Below are positions 26,753 through 35,171 of a stretch of DNA of 42,949 nt, piece after piece. Source of the DNA: Alphaproteobacteria bacterium (GTDB lineage: Bacteria > Pseudomonadota > Alphaproteobacteria > Sphingomonadales > Sphingomonadaceae); contig JAUIFP010000022.1 of the NCBI GenBank assembly GCA_030430365.1, positions 1 to 42,949 of the forward strand. Direction: 5' to 3'. The translations under genes were made by a program, and so were the position numbers. Each line of letters starts with the position of its first letter. The stretch's first letter is position 1. The notes under the pieces were generated by a model. That model ran no database searches, was not told the DNA's origin, and saw only the letters and a program-made list of their open reading frames with translations.

Positions 26753-27370
26753 ATGGGCCTGCTGCTGGACAGACTGACGCGGATTTTCGAGGAAGGGCAC
26801 GGTGACGAACTGCCCGGCCTGCGCAACGATGCCGCCTTCGCGCCGCCGGGCCGCCCGCGTCCCGCCGCCGTGCTGATCGGCGTCACCGACCGGCCCGAAC
26901 CCGGCCTGCTGCTGACACACCGCCCGATGGAAATGCGTCAGCATGCCGGCCAGGTCGCCTTTCCGGGAGGCAAGCTGGACGACGGGGAGGATGCCGTCGC
27001 CGCCGCGCTGCGCGAAACGCATGAGGAACTGGGCATCGTACCTGCCGAAATATCGGTCATCGGCACGAGCGACCTGTTCGTGACGGGCAGCGGCTATGAG
27101 ATTACGCCGGTTCTCGGGCTGATGCGGCCGGACCTGCCGATCACGCCCAATCCCGAAGAAGTGTCCGGTTGGTTTGAAGCGCCGCTGCGCTATGTCTTCG
27201 ACCCTGCCAATCGCGTGCGAAAGCGGGGCGAGTTCCGCGGCCATACCCGCGAATTCACCGAGATCGTCTGGGAAGGCCACCGGATCTGGGGCGTGACCGC
27301 CGCGATCATAGAGAACCTTTCGAACCGCATGGCGTGGGAAGGCTTGGGGGAAGGCTTGGCCGATGACTGA
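26753..27370 (+). CDS. NUDIX hydrolase, CoA pyrophosphatase type
   Basis: A 205-residue hydrolase. The NUDIX box is intact: GGKLDDGEDAVAAALRETHE followed by ELGI (pattern Gx5Ex7REUxEExGU, about residues 70-95). Upstream, LLTHRPMEMRQHAGQVAFPGG is characteristic of the CoA pyrophosphatase group (NudL/PCD1-type), in which LR..P..LR.H.GQIAFPGG precedes the box. It would split CoA and its oxidised forms to phosphopantetheine and 3',5'-ADP. It overlaps cca by 8 bases and is 17 bases after the acetyltransferase. Confidence 0.9.
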   Translation: MGLLLDRLTRIFEEGHGDELPGLRNDAAFAPPGRPRPAAVLIGVTDRPEPGLLLTHRPMEMRQHAGQVAFPGGKLDDGEDAVAAALRETHEELGIVPAEISVIGTSDLFVTGSGYEITPVLGLMRPDLPITPNPEEVSGWFEAPLRYVFDPANRVRKRGEFRGHTREFTEIVWEGHRIWGVTAAIIENLSNRMAWEGLGEGLADD

Positions 27371-28538
27371 GCGGCTGCCTGCGGCGGAATGGACGCAGCG
27401 CACGGATCTGGCGCGCTTTGCAGAGGCGCTGGGCCCCGGCAATGCCCGCTGGGTAGGCGGCGCCGTGCGCGACACGCTGCTGGGCGAAGAGGTCAAGGAC
27501 GTCGATTGCGCCACTCCGCTGGAGCCGCTGGACGTCATGCGCAGGCTCAAGCGTGCCGGGATCATGACCGTCCCCACCGGGATCGACCACGGCACCGTCA
27601 CGGCCGTGCTCGATGGCGGGAATGTGGAAGTCACCACCTTGCGCCGCGACGTCGCGACGGACGGCCGGCGCGCCACTGTGGAATATGCCAGCGATTGGCA
27701 GGAAGACGCCGCGCGGCGCGATTTCACCATCAATGCTCTGTTTGCCGATCCGCAGACGCTGGAAATCTACGACTATTTCGGCGGGCGGGAGGATCTGGCG
27801 AAAAGGCGCGTGCGCTTCATCGGCGATGCACGTCAGCGCATTCGCGAAGATCACCTGCGCATCCTGCGATATTACCGGTTCCAGGCGCGCTTCGGCTCGG
27901 AACTGGACGATGAGGCGGAACAGGCCTGCACCGAGCTTGCATCAACGCTCAAGGGCCTCTCTCGCGAACGCGTGGCGATGGAACTGCTCAACCTGCTCGG
28001 CCTGCCTGATCCCGCCCCCACCATTGCCAGAATGCACGCAAACGGCGTGCTTCAGGTTGTGCTGCCCGAAGCGACACGCCCGACGATCGCCGTGCTGGAA
28101 CGGCTGGTTGCTGCAGAGGAAGCGGCCGGCATCGCTCCCCACCCCATCCGCCGGATGGCTGCCCTGCTTCCACCTTCCCCGCCGGTCGCGCAAACCGTGG
28201 CCGCCCGGCTGCGCCTGTCGCGCCAGCAGCGCGCCCGCCTGACCTGCGCAGCGGAGCGGGTGGCAAGCGATACCGCCAACCCGCAGGGACTGGCCTACCG
28301 CGAAGGAATGCAAGGCGCGATCGACCGCCTTTTGCTGGAGGGCCAGGATACCCGGCAGCTGGAAGACTGGGAGATTCCCGAGCTCCCCCTGAAGGGCGGG
28401 GAGATTGTGCAGCGCGGCGTCGCCAAGGGTCCGGAGGTCGCGCGTATGCTGCGCCAGGTGGAAGCGCGCTGGATCGAGGAAGGCTTTCCCGGACGGGCGC
28501 GCGTGGAGGCCATTTTGGCTGAATTGCTCACCTCCTGA
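27363..28538 (+). CDS. cca: CCA tRNA nucleotidyltransferase / poly(A) polymerase family
   Basis: A 391-residue class II nucleotidyltransferase that adds or repairs the 3' CCA end of tRNA. The head domain has RWVGGAVRDTLLGEEVKDVD (GGxVRD and the DxD pair), followed by GTVTAVLDGGNVEVTTLRRD, ARRDFTINALF and a nucleotide-binding motif GDARQRIREDHLRILRYYRFQ. A mostly helical C-terminal part follows (KGLSRERVAMELLNLL). Alphaproteobacteria often use such a CCA enzyme with a NUDIX gene directly upstream, as here, where the genes overlap by 8 bases. Confidence 0.94.
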   Translation: MTERLPAAEWTQRTDLARFAEALGPGNARWVGGAVRDTLLGEEVKDVDCATPLEPLDVMRRLKRAGIMTVPTGIDHGTVTAVLDGGNVEVTTLRRDVATDGRRATVEYASDWQEDAARRDFTINALFADPQTLEIYDYFGGREDLAKRRVRFIGDARQRIREDHLRILRYYRFQARFGSELDDEAEQACTELASTLKGLSRERVAMELLNLLGLPDPAPTIARMHANGVLQVVLPEATRPTIAVLERLVAAEEAAGIAPHPIRRMAALLPPSPPVAQTVAARLRLSRQQRARLTCAAERVASDTANPQGLAYREGMQGAIDRLLLEGQDTRQLEDWEIPELPLKGGEIVQRGVAKGPEVARMLRQVEARWIEEGFPGRARVEAILAELLTS

Positions 28539-28662
28539 ACAAATCCCCATTCTGCGCTTCATCGCCGCTTCATCGGTAAAAGGCTAGGCAATGGCTGTTG
28601 CCAACCTCTCCATTTGATGGAAAAGGTGGCAGCGACATATTGCGAGCACTGGATTTCCAGGA

Positions 28663-28688
28663 GGAACCCAGTGTGATCTGCGAGCGTT
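28663..28688 (+). promoter_or_regulatory. Candidate EcfG promoter with exact consensus
   Basis: GGAAC at 28663-28667, 17 bases, then CGTT at 28685-28688 is an exact match to the EcfG consensus GGAAC-N16/17-CGTT. By base composition fewer than one such exact match is expected in the window over both strands. It points toward the gene at 28869. Confidence 0.55.
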
Positions 28689-28705
28689 GGAACGTTAACC
28701 GTTCC
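28689..28705. promoter_or_regulatory. Perfect inverted repeat GGAACG-N5-CGTTCC
   Basis: Six-base arms at 28689-28694 and 28700-28705 with TTAAC between. It starts immediately after the candidate EcfG -10 element, i.e. over the expected transcription start, and could be an operator for a dimeric regulator or a small hairpin at the 5' end of the RNA. Confidence 0.4.
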
Positions 28706-28868
28706 GCCAAGCGGGCCTCTGGCCGGCAGTGCTGCGGATCTTGACCATGCGCAACCGGCTATTTTTGCCAACCGCGCGCTCGTTTCCCGTTCTTGCGTGT
28801 TTTCGCGCAGGGTTTCGCCCTCATCCGGGCGTGAGAATTATTTGGTTTGGAAGTTACGGAGTAAATTG

Positions 28869-29630
28869 ATGAGATTTTCAAAACTGATCGCTGCTTCACT
28901 GCTCGCAGCAGCAAGTGTCCCGGCGGCGGTGAACGCTCAGGCCGACGCGTCGCAGGTGGAAGTGACCGTAGGCGCAACCGTCTATGGACCGGAAGGCAAT
29001 CCCGTGGGCCCCGTTGCCGAAACGGGTGAAGGTTATGTGGTGATCAATACCGGCACCAACATGGCGACCCTGCCTGCCAATGCCATTGGCCGGAACGCCG
29101 AAGAGCAGCTCATCATCAGCATGACGAAGGAGCAGCTCGACGCCGCGATCGCTCAGGCGACCCAGGAAGCCGAAGCCGCGCTGGCCGCCGCATTGGTGAC
29201 CGGCGCCCCAGTCAGCACCTCCGACGGTGTTGTTGTCGGCACGGTCGGCACAGTAAGCGGCACCGAATCCGTGGTTCTGGTGCACAACACGGCGGGCGAA
29301 ATTGCCCTGCCGCGTACCCAGTTCACCACTGACGCCAATGGCGGCGCGATGCTGGTCTTCAGCGAAGAGCAGCTTAACGCTGCACTTGCTCCGCGTCAGG
29401 AAGCTGCCGCGGCTGTTGCCGAAGCACTCGTCGCCGGTGCGGCAGTTGCCACTTCTGATGGCGTTGCCGTCGGCACCGTGAAGGAAATCGGCGAGGACGG
29501 TACGGTCGTCGTCGAACGCGACAGCGGCCCGATCGCTTTCCCGTCGGACCAGTTCATGGTCAATGCGGAAGGCGGCCTGGCGCTGCGCTTCACCGACGAG
29601 CAGCTCAAGGCAGCTCTCGGCGGCGGCTAA
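28869..29630 (+). CDS. Secreted protein with three PRC-barrel-like modules
   Basis: ATG 28869 is preceded by ACGGAG; earlier in-frame ATG 28797 lacks a signal sequence. The 253-residue product has a signal peptide to about residue 24 (SVPAAVNAQA). The rest is three imperfect modules of 65-80 residues. Each has a G-x-x-V-x-x-x-x-G-x-x-V-G strand pair (VGATVYGPEGNPVG, GAPVSTSDGVVVG, GAAVATSDGVAVG), a central valine strand, a LP/FP segment (IALPRTQF, IAFPSDQF) and an amphipathic EEQL.AAL helix. This looks like PRC-barrel domains, usually seen in RNA-binding or stress-linked proteins. The linkers are alanine-rich (EAEAALAAAL, QEAAAAVAEAL). Function unknown; secretion and a stress promoter suggest an envelope or extracellular role. 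Confidence 0.8.
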   Translation: MRFSKLIAASLLAAASVPAAVNAQADASQVEVTVGATVYGPEGNPVGPVAETGEGYVVINTGTNMATLPANAIGRNAEEQLIISMTKEQLDAAIAQATQEAEAALAAALVTGAPVSTSDGVVVGTVGTVSGTESVVLVHNTAGEIALPRTQFTTDANGGAMLVFSEEQLNAALAPRQEAAAAVAEALVAGAAVATSDGVAVGTVKEIGEDGTVVVERDSGPIAFPSDQFMVNAEGGLALRFTDEQLKAALGGG

Positions 29631-29665
29631 GCCAGCAAACTCGGGATCGTATCCTGAAGTGAACG

Positions 29666-29701
29666 AAAGGGCCGGAGGCGAGCGATCGCTTCCGGCCCTT
29701 T
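29666..29701. terminator. Strong bidirectional terminator between the repeat protein gene and parC
   Basis: AAAGGGCCGGA (29666-29676) pairs perfectly with TCCGGCCCTTT (29691-29701), and the stem can extend inward by five more pairs to a tetraloop. T runs flank it on either strand. It lies between the two convergent genes. Confidence 0.85.
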
Positions 29702-29704
29702 CCG

Positions 29705-31996
29705 TTAGAACTTGTTATCGCGGGGGAAGCCCTGCGGCGGCAGGCGCCCGGCGGCACCGCGCGCGACCTTCCACATATGGATTTCCTTTTCGGTCCGCGT
29801 GCGCCCGGATTCGCCGCCCATTTCCCAGCTCAGCCCCTCTTCGAGATTGAGCGTGGTCGCATCGGAAAGCCCGCTATCGCGATAGCGCTGCAACGTCACG
29901 CCCTGGCCCCGCGTCATCAGCGGCAATTCGTCCAGCGCGAAAATCACCAGCTTGCGGTTCTCACCGACTACGGCGACATGATCGTGCCCCTCGGGGATCG
30001 GATGCGCGACGGCCAGCTTCGTCCCGGCCTTCACATTCACCACCTGGCGGCCCTTGCGCGTTTCGGCCAACAGCTCGTCCATTTCCGCAGCAAAACCTTT
30101 GCCCGCGCTGGATGCGAACAGCATTTTGGCCTTTGCCCGGTGCACCAGCAGCGCGACAATGCCCGCTTCGGCGTCGATATCCACCATCGTGCGGATCGGC
30201 TCGCCAAAGCCCCGCGCGCCGGGCAGCTTGTCGGCGCCAAGCGTGTAGACACGCCCATTGTCCGCCACGATCAGTAGCTTGTCCGTCGTCTGCGCATGCA
30301 CGGCGAAAGCCGGCCCGTCGCCTTCCTTGAACTTCCATTCCTGATCCAGCGCGACATGGCCGCGCGCGGCGCGGATCCAGCCCTTTGCCGAGAGGATCAC
30401 CGTTACCGGCTCCTTCTCGATCATGGCTTCCATGCTGAACTCGACGGTCGGTGCAGCCTCGGCAATCGTCGTGCGCCGGCGGCCGAGCGCCGTATCCTCG
30501 GCATAATCCTTGCGCAAAGCGGCGAGATCGCGCTTGAGCCGCGTGCGCTGGCGCGCCGGCGAAGCGAGCAGCTTTTCCAGCTCTTCCCGCTCTGCCAGCA
30601 GATCCTCGCGCTCCTGGCGAAGCTCCATTTCCTCCAGCTTGCGCAAAGAGCGCAGCCGCATGTTGAGGATCGCTTCCGTCTGGCGGTCAGTGAGGTTGAA
30701 TTCCGCCATCATCACCGGCTTGGGCTCATCCTCCGTGCGGATGATCTCAATCACCCGGTCGAGATTGAGGAAGGCAATGATATAGCCTTCGACCAGTTCC
30801 AGCCGCTGCGCGATCTTGTCCAGCCGGTGCTGCGTGCGGCGCTGGAGGATGCCGATCTGGCTGGTCACCCAGTTCTGCAGCAGCTCTTTCAGCCCCATCA
30901 CCATCGGCGTGCGCGTGGAATCGAGTACGTTGAGGTTGAGACCGAAACGGTTTTCCAGATCGGTCAGCTTGTAGAGGCTTTCCTTGAGCAATTCCGGATC
31001 GACGTTGCGGCTCTTGGGCACCAGCACGATGCGGATCTGCTCGTCGCTCTCGTCGCGCACATCTTCCAGAATGGGCAGCTTGCGGTCGGCAATCAGCTGC
31101 GCGATCTGCTCGATCAGCTTGCCCTTCTGCACCATGTAGGGAATTTCGGAGATTACGAGCTGGTATTGCCCGCCGCCCAGCCGTTCGATGCCGGCCTCGC
31201 GGTCCTCGTCCTTTTCGGCCTCTGCAGCGTGGAAACGGCCGCGCACGCGAAAGCTGCCACGCCCCGTTTCATAGGCGTCTGCAATAGACTTGGGGCTGTC
31301 GACGATGACGCCGCCAGTGGCGAAGTCCGGCCCGTGGAACAGCTCCATCAGCCGCGCATGTTCGACATGCGGATTGTCGATCAGTTCCAGCGTGGCGTCG
31401 ACGATCTCCGCCACATTATGGCTGGGGATGGAGGTCGCCATGCCCACGGCGATGCCGGAGGACCCGTTGGCCAGCAGATTGGGGAACAGGCCCGGGAATA
31501 TCTCCGGCTCCTCTTCCTCATTGTTGTAGGTCGGGATGAAATCGACGGTGCCCTGGTCCAGCCCCGCCATCAGTTCCATCGCCGTCTTGGTTAGGCGTGC
31601 TTCGGTATAGCGGTAGGCCGCGGCATTATCGCCGTCGATATTGCCGAAATTGCCCTGCCCTTCGACGAGCGGATAACGCAGCGCGAAATCCTGCGCGAGG
31701 CGAACCATGGCATCGTAGACGGCGGAATCGCCATGCGGATGGTATTTGCCGATGACATCGCCGACCACGCGGCTGCTCTTCTTGTAGGCATTGCTCGGAT
31801 CGAGCTTGAGCTGCAACATCGCCCACAGCAGGCGGCGGTGAACCGGCTTCAGCCCATCGCGCAGATCGGGCAGCGAACGGGCCGTAATGGTGGAGAGCGC
31901 ATAGACGAGATAGCGCTCCGAAAGCGCGGAGTCGAAAGGCGCGTCGACAATTGCGTCAAAGGGATCGGTTGATTCGTCGTCAGTGGTCGTAGCCAT
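29705..31996 (-). CDS. parC: DNA topoisomerase IV subunit A
   Basis: Topoisomerase IV decatenates daughter chromosomes. The 763-residue length is that of ParC rather than GyrA, and the C-terminal domain lacks the QxGG...GyrA box. The 5Y-CAP core is present: [40 protein letters not shown], with [13 protein letters not shown] containing the catalytic Tyr. Quinolone-resistance positions read [12 protein letters not shown], i.e. Ser at the E. coli S80 equivalent and Asp at E84, a normal alphaproteobacterial state. The start MATTTDD at 31996 follows no neighbour on its strand; it is divergent from the DUF302 gene. parE is not in the window. Confidence 0.95.
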   Translation of the reverse strand: MATTTDDESTDPFDAIVDAPFDSALSERYLVYALSTITARSLPDLRDGLKPVHRRLLWAMLQLKLDPSNAYKKSSRVVGDVIGKYHPHGDSAVYDAMVRLAQDFALRYPLVEGQGNFGNIDGDNAAAYRYTEARLTKTAMELMAGLDQGTVDFIPTYNNEEEEPEIFPGLFPNLLANGSSGIAVGMATSIPSHNVAEIVDATLELIDNPHVEHARLMELFHGPDFATGGVIVDSPKSIADAYETGRGSFRVRGRFHAAEAEKDEDREAGIERLGGGQYQLVISEIPYMVQKGKLIEQIAQLIADRKLPILEDVRDESDEQIRIVLVPKSRNVDPELLKESLYKLTDLENRFGLNLNVLDSTRTPMVMGLKELLQNWVTSQIGILQRRTQHRLDKIAQRLELVEGYIIAFLNLDRVIEIIRTEDEPKPVMMAEFNLTDRQTEAILNMRLRSLRKLEEMELRQEREDLLAEREELEKLLASPARQRTRLKRDLAALRKDYAEDTALGRRRTTIAEAAPTVEFSMEAMIEKEPVTVILSAKGWIRAARGHVALDQEWKFKEGDGPAFAVHAQTTDKLLIVADNGRVYTLGADKLPGARGFGEPIRTMVDIDAEAGIVALLVHRAKAKMLFASSAGKGFAAEMDELLAETRKGRQVVNVKAGTKLAVAHPIPEGHDHVAVVGENRKLVIFALDELPLMTRGQGVTLQRYRDSGLSDATTLNLEEGLSWEMGGESGRTRTEKEIHMWKVARGAAGRLPPQGFPRDNKF

Positions 31997-32061
31997 GCCA
32001 AGGGCACTATCACCGGCAATGGGTCTAGGACAGCAGGGAACCTCGCAATTTCCCCATCCGT

Positions 32062-32071
32062 TAGATATCTA
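32062..32071. promoter_or_regulatory. 10-bp palindrome between parC and DUF302 genes
   Basis: TAGATATCTA at 32062-32071 is a perfect palindrome in the 121-bp divergent intergenic region, 46 bases before the DUF302 start. It may be an operator, but a 10-bp palindrome is also easily found by chance. Confidence 0.25.
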
Positions 32072-32117
32072 GGAGAGGAATTGGATTTTGGAGACATATT
32101 GATCCGGGGAATCAGCC

Positions 32118-32513
32118 ATGACCTATTACATTGCGACCACTCTCGATCTGCCCTTTTCCAACTCTATCGCCCGGACCGAAGCCGCCCTTAAGGAAGAGGG
32201 CTTCGGGATCATCACCCGCATCAACATCCAGGCGACCTTGAAGGAAAAGATCGGCGTAGACTTCCGCCCCTACACGATCCTTGGGGCCTGCAACCCCAAG
32301 CTGGCGCATCAGGCGCTGGAAGTCGAAGACAAGGTGGGGACGATGCTGCCCTGCAATGTCGTGGTGCAGAGCACCGAAGACGGGAAGACGGAAGTTGCCG
32401 CGATCGATCCGGTGGCCTCCATGCAGGCGATCGACAATCCGAAGCTCAAGCTGGCGGCAGAGGAAGTGCGCAGCCGCCTGGCCAAGGTGATCGACCGCCT
32501 TTCGATAGACTGA
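32118..32513 (+). CDS. DUF302 domain-containing protein
   Basis: A 131-residue protein with the alpha-beta fold of DUF302: ATTLDLPFSNSIARTEAALK, EEGFGIITRINIQATLKEKI, FRPYTILGACNPKLAHQAL and VGTMLPCNVVVQSTEDGKTE. The conserved motif is the TILGACNPKLA stretch, with a Cys, and a later LPCN Cys. The family is small, widespread and of unknown function, sometimes linked to metal or redox stress. It is transcribed away from parC. No signal peptide, so cytoplasmic. Confidence 0.85.
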   Translation: MTYYIATTLDLPFSNSIARTEAALKEEGFGIITRINIQATLKEKIGVDFRPYTILGACNPKLAHQALEVEDKVGTMLPCNVVVQSTEDGKTEVAAIDPVASMQAIDNPKLKLAAEEVRSRLAKVIDRLSID

Positions 32514-32541
32514 CGGGCGATAGGCCGAAGGGGCGATCCGC

Positions 32542-32874
32542 TCAGAATGCCTGCGCGTCGTGGCTGACCGCGGGAATGCGCACGACCAGCCCGTCCAGAT
32601 CCTCGCTCAGCAGGATTTGGCACGAAAGTCGGCTTGTCCCCTCTACCGATGCGGCGAGGTCCAGCATGTCCTCTTCTTCGTCGCTCGCTTCTTTCAATCG
32701 GCCGAACCATTCCGGATCGACGATCACGTGGCAGGTGGAGCACGCCATCTGCCCTTCGCAGGTTCCTTCCAGCGGCATGCCCGCGGCCTGCCCCAGTTCC
32801 AGCAGAGAGGTGCCGTCGGCGCCTTCGGCTTCGACCTTGTCGCCCTTGCTGGTGATGAAAGTGACCTTGACCAT
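32542..32874 (-). CDS. [2Fe-2S] ferredoxin, adrenodoxin type
   Basis: ATG 32874 (MVKVTFITSKGDKVEAEG) starts a 110-residue adrenodoxin-like ferredoxin. The cluster ligands are Cys in GTCEGQMACSTCHVIV (C-x5-C-x2-C) and a later Cys in TSRLSCQILL. Acidic residues DEEEDMLDLA follow, as usual in this family. Ferredoxins of this type supply electrons for Fe-S cluster assembly or for cytochrome P450 systems. It is 20 bases after the second of two cysteine desulfurase genes in the same direction, which strongly suggests a role in sulfur transfer and cluster assembly. A longer frame to 33378 is a shadow of the desulfurase. Confidence 0.93.
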   Translation of the reverse strand: MVKVTFITSKGDKVEAEGADGTSLLELGQAAGMPLEGTCEGQMACSTCHVIVDPEWFGRLKEASDEEEDMLDLAASVEGTSRLSCQILLSEDLDGLVVRIPAVSHDAQAF

Positions 32875-32894
32875 AGCTGGCGGACCTATCTTTT

Positions 32895-33983
32895 CTAAAA
32901 TTGCGCTATTGCAGCGCGGTTGATCTTGCCGGCCGCCTCTTCGAGCTGCTCCAGCGTGGTGTAGCGCCCCAGCCCGAGGCGGATCGATCCCTTGGACTGC
33001 GCCTCCGTCAGGCCCAGCGCGCCCAGGATCCGGCTGGGCTTCTTCTCCTCGCTCGCGCAGGCGGAACCGGCGGAAAAGCACACATCGCGCACATCGGACA
33101 TCAGGCGGGGAACGTCGATCCCTTCGCGGTGGATGTTGAGATTGCCCTTCCAGCGGCACTCCACACTGCCATTCACGGTCCAGTCCGCGAAGAGTTCCCG
33201 CGCCCGCGCCCACAGCGCCTCCATATGCGCGCGGTCCGCCTCCATCCGCTCGGCAGAGAGCTTGGCCGCTGCGCCGAAACCCGCGCATAGAGCCGGGCTG
33301 AGCGTGCCGGAGCGCAGACCCTGTTCCTGCCCGCCGCCGGTCACGACCGGTTCCAGGTCCACGCCATTTCGCACCCAAAGCGCGCCAATTCCCTTGGGAC
33401 CGTACATTTTGTGTGCGGTAATCGCGATCATGTCCGCATGTTCGGGCGGCGCGATCTTGCCCGCCCCCTGCACCGCATCGCAGACGAACAGCGCGCCTGC
33501 GGCCCGTGCCCGCTCTCCCAGGGCATCCACCGGCAGGATCGTCCCGATCTCGTTATTCACCTGCATCACGGAAACGAGCGCTACATCGCCGGGCAGCTCC
33601 ACTTGCGGATCGACCAGCCCCTGATCGTCGACCGGCAAAAGGGTGAGTTCGCCTGCCACCGCTTCCGCCGTTCTTAGCACGGCCGAATGCTCGATCGCCG
33701 AGATCGCCATGGTCGCGCCCTCACGCCCCGCCTTGCTCCCCCGTATCGCCAGATTGAGCGCCTCGGTCGCGCCGCTGGTGAAAACCACGCGTCCGCCTTC
33801 GGGCAGCAGCGCGGCCACCTGATCGCGCGCGACCTCCACAGCCGCAGCCGCCTGGCGCCCCAACCGGTGCGAACTGTGCGGGTTGCCGAAGCCCAGCGAA
33901 TCCGCCCCGCCCAGCCAGGGGAGCATTGCGTCCTTCGCTTCGGGCGCGAGCGGCGTCGTGGCCTGATGGTCGAGATAGATCAT
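32895..33983 (-). CDS. Cysteine desulfurase, second of tandem pair (NifS/IscS family)
   Basis: A 362-residue PLP aminotransferase class V enzyme from ATG 33983 (MIYLDHQATTPLAPE). PLP-binding features are AISAIEHSAVL, DAVQGAGKIAP and the lysine segment ITAHKMYGPKGIGAL; the catalytic cysteine sits in CFSAGSACASEEKKPS. It takes sulfur from cysteine as a persulfide for Fe-S clusters or tRNA thiolation. The ATG overlaps the stop of the upstream desulfurase by 4 bases (33980-33983), and the ferredoxin gene follows 20 bases later. The frame can be extended 13 codons to 34022, but the start MIYLDHQATT matches the family better. Confidence 0.92.
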   Translation of the reverse strand: MIYLDHQATTPLAPEAKDAMLPWLGGADSLGFGNPHSSHRLGRQAAAAVEVARDQVAALLPEGGRVVFTSGATEALNLAIRGSKAGREGATMAISAIEHSAVLRTAEAVAGELTLLPVDDQGLVDPQVELPGDVALVSVMQVNNEIGTILPVDALGERARAAGALFVCDAVQGAGKIAPPEHADMIAITAHKMYGPKGIGALWVRNGVDLEPVVTGGGQEQGLRSGTLSPALCAGFGAAAKLSAERMEADRAHMEALWARARELFADWTVNGSVECRWKGNLNIHREGIDVPRLMSDVRDVCFSAGSACASEEKKPSRILGALGLTEAQSKGSIRLGLGRYTTLEQLEEAAGKINRAAIAQF

Positions 33984-35086
33984 GCGACTTTCTCCGCCGC
34001 CTGGCGCGCCATGTCGATCCATTGATCCACGAAAGTATCCACTTCCGCGCGCGTCGTGTTCCAGCCGAAGCTGACACGGATCGTACGCGCGGCGATTTCT
34101 TCTTCCAAAGCCATCGCCTGCAGCACATGGCTCTGCTTCAAACTGCCGGAGGAGCAGGCACTGCCCTGCGAAACCGCAAAGCCCGCCATGTCGAAGCGCA
34201 TCAATTGCGCACTGCCGGACATGCCGGGCATGGCCAGCGCCTCGATATAGAGGGTGGGATTGGCGATCCGCTCCGCCAGCCGCAGCCCGCCCAGTTCCTT
34301 GACGGCAGGGGCCAGCCTTTCGGCAATCGGCGCAAGTATCTCCGGATCGAGATAAAGCTGCGCGCAGGCTTCCAGCGCGGCAGCCATGGAGAGCGCCCCG
34401 GGCAGGTTTTCCGTCCCCCGGCGATAGCCGCGCTCCTGCCCGCTGGAAGGCTCCAGCATAGCGAAATCCCTGACCAGCAAGGCGCCGATCCCCGGAGGCC
34501 CGCCGAATTTATGCGCGGAAAGGATTACCATATCCGCCTCTTCGGGAAGCGGGAATTTGCCCGCGCTCTGCGCCGCATCAACCAGCAGCAGCCCGGCATT
34601 TTCGCGCACCAGCTCAGCCGCCGCAGGGATATCCTGCGCATTCCCGGTTTCCGAATTGACCGCTTGCAGCGCCACAACCGGCGCGTGCTGCCCTTCCAGC
34701 ACATCGGCGAGCTCATCCAGATCGAGCGCCCCGTCGGCCCGCACCGGCAGCCGCTCCGCATCCGGCGCAGCCTGCAGCACGGCGTCGTGTTCCACCTGGC
34801 TGACGAAGCGCGCCCCGCCTTTGGCGCGCGACAGCGCGATAGACGCACTTTCGCTCGCCCCGCTGGTGAAGATCAGTTCCCCTTCCCAGCCCAGCACACG
34901 CCTGCAGCGTTCCCGCGAATCCTCCAGCGCGGCGCGCGCCTTGCGCCCCTCTGCATGCGGGCTGGAGGGGTTCGCCCACAGCGCAAGCCCTTCGCGCAGG
35001 GCCTCTTCCGCTTCCGGGCGGACCGGAGTGGTGGCAGCGTGATCGAGATAAATGCGTGTCGGCAAGAGACTGATGGCGCTCGGCAA
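33980..35086 (-). CDS. Cysteine desulfurase, first of tandem pair
   Basis: A 368-residue PLP enzyme homologous to its downstream partner but clearly diverged: YLDHAATTPVRPEAEEAL, FVSQVEHDAVLQAAP, VDAAQSAGKFPL, LSAHKFGGPPGIGAL with the PLP lysine, and the active cysteine loop AVSQGSACSSGSLKQSHVLQ. The GSACSSGS loop is typical of group I (IscS/NifS) enzymes. Tandem desulfurases followed by a ferredoxin are seen in some sphingomonads, but here both appear intact, so either different acceptors or heteromeric partners are possible. The divergent alpha/beta hydrolase starts 85 bases away. Confidence 0.9.
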   Translation of the reverse strand: MPSAISLLPTRIYLDHAATTPVRPEAEEALREGLALWANPSSPHAEGRKARAALEDSRERCRRVLGWEGELIFTSGASESASIALSRAKGGARFVSQVEHDAVLQAAPDAERLPVRADGALDLDELADVLEGQHAPVVALQAVNSETGNAQDIPAAAELVRENAGLLLVDAAQSAGKFPLPEEADMVILSAHKFGGPPGIGALLVRDFAMLEPSSGQERGYRRGTENLPGALSMAAALEACAQLYLDPEILAPIAERLAPAVKELGGLRLAERIANPTLYIEALAMPGMSGSAQLMRFDMAGFAVSQGSACSSGSLKQSHVLQAMALEEEIAARTIRVSFGWNTTRAEVDTFVDQWIDMARQAAEKVA

Positions 35087-35171
35087 TTGCGAAATTCGGG
35101 ACTCTCCCTATATAGCCACCAACTTCCTGCGCGCCAGACGCGCATCCAACATCACTGTTTCAGAGCCGAAC

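Larger units (their letters stand above)
28539..28868 (+). other. 330-bp gene-free region ahead of the three-module secreted protein
   Basis: Apart from the candidate EcfG promoter and inverted repeat listed separately, this stretch shows no convincing gene. A 40-codon frame from ATG 28747 ends at TGA 28867-28869, overlapping the next start in TGATG, but has no ribosome site. If the promoter is real, the leader of the next gene is about 170 bases long. Confidence 0.5.

Noticed and set aside
28690-28704. GAAC-N7-GTTC considered as a LexA box
   Set aside because: The alphaproteobacterial LexA site as known is a direct repeat GTTC-N7-GTTC, not this inverted form, and no SOS gene is adjacent.
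28747-28869. 40-codon frame ending in TGATG with the next gene
   Set aside because: No ribosome site and composition not protein-like; noted only as possible leader translation.
32542-33378. 278-codon frame including the ferredoxin
   Set aside because: The first 168 codons overlap the desulfurase in another frame; the ferredoxin itself starts at ATG 32874 with a normal family N-terminus.
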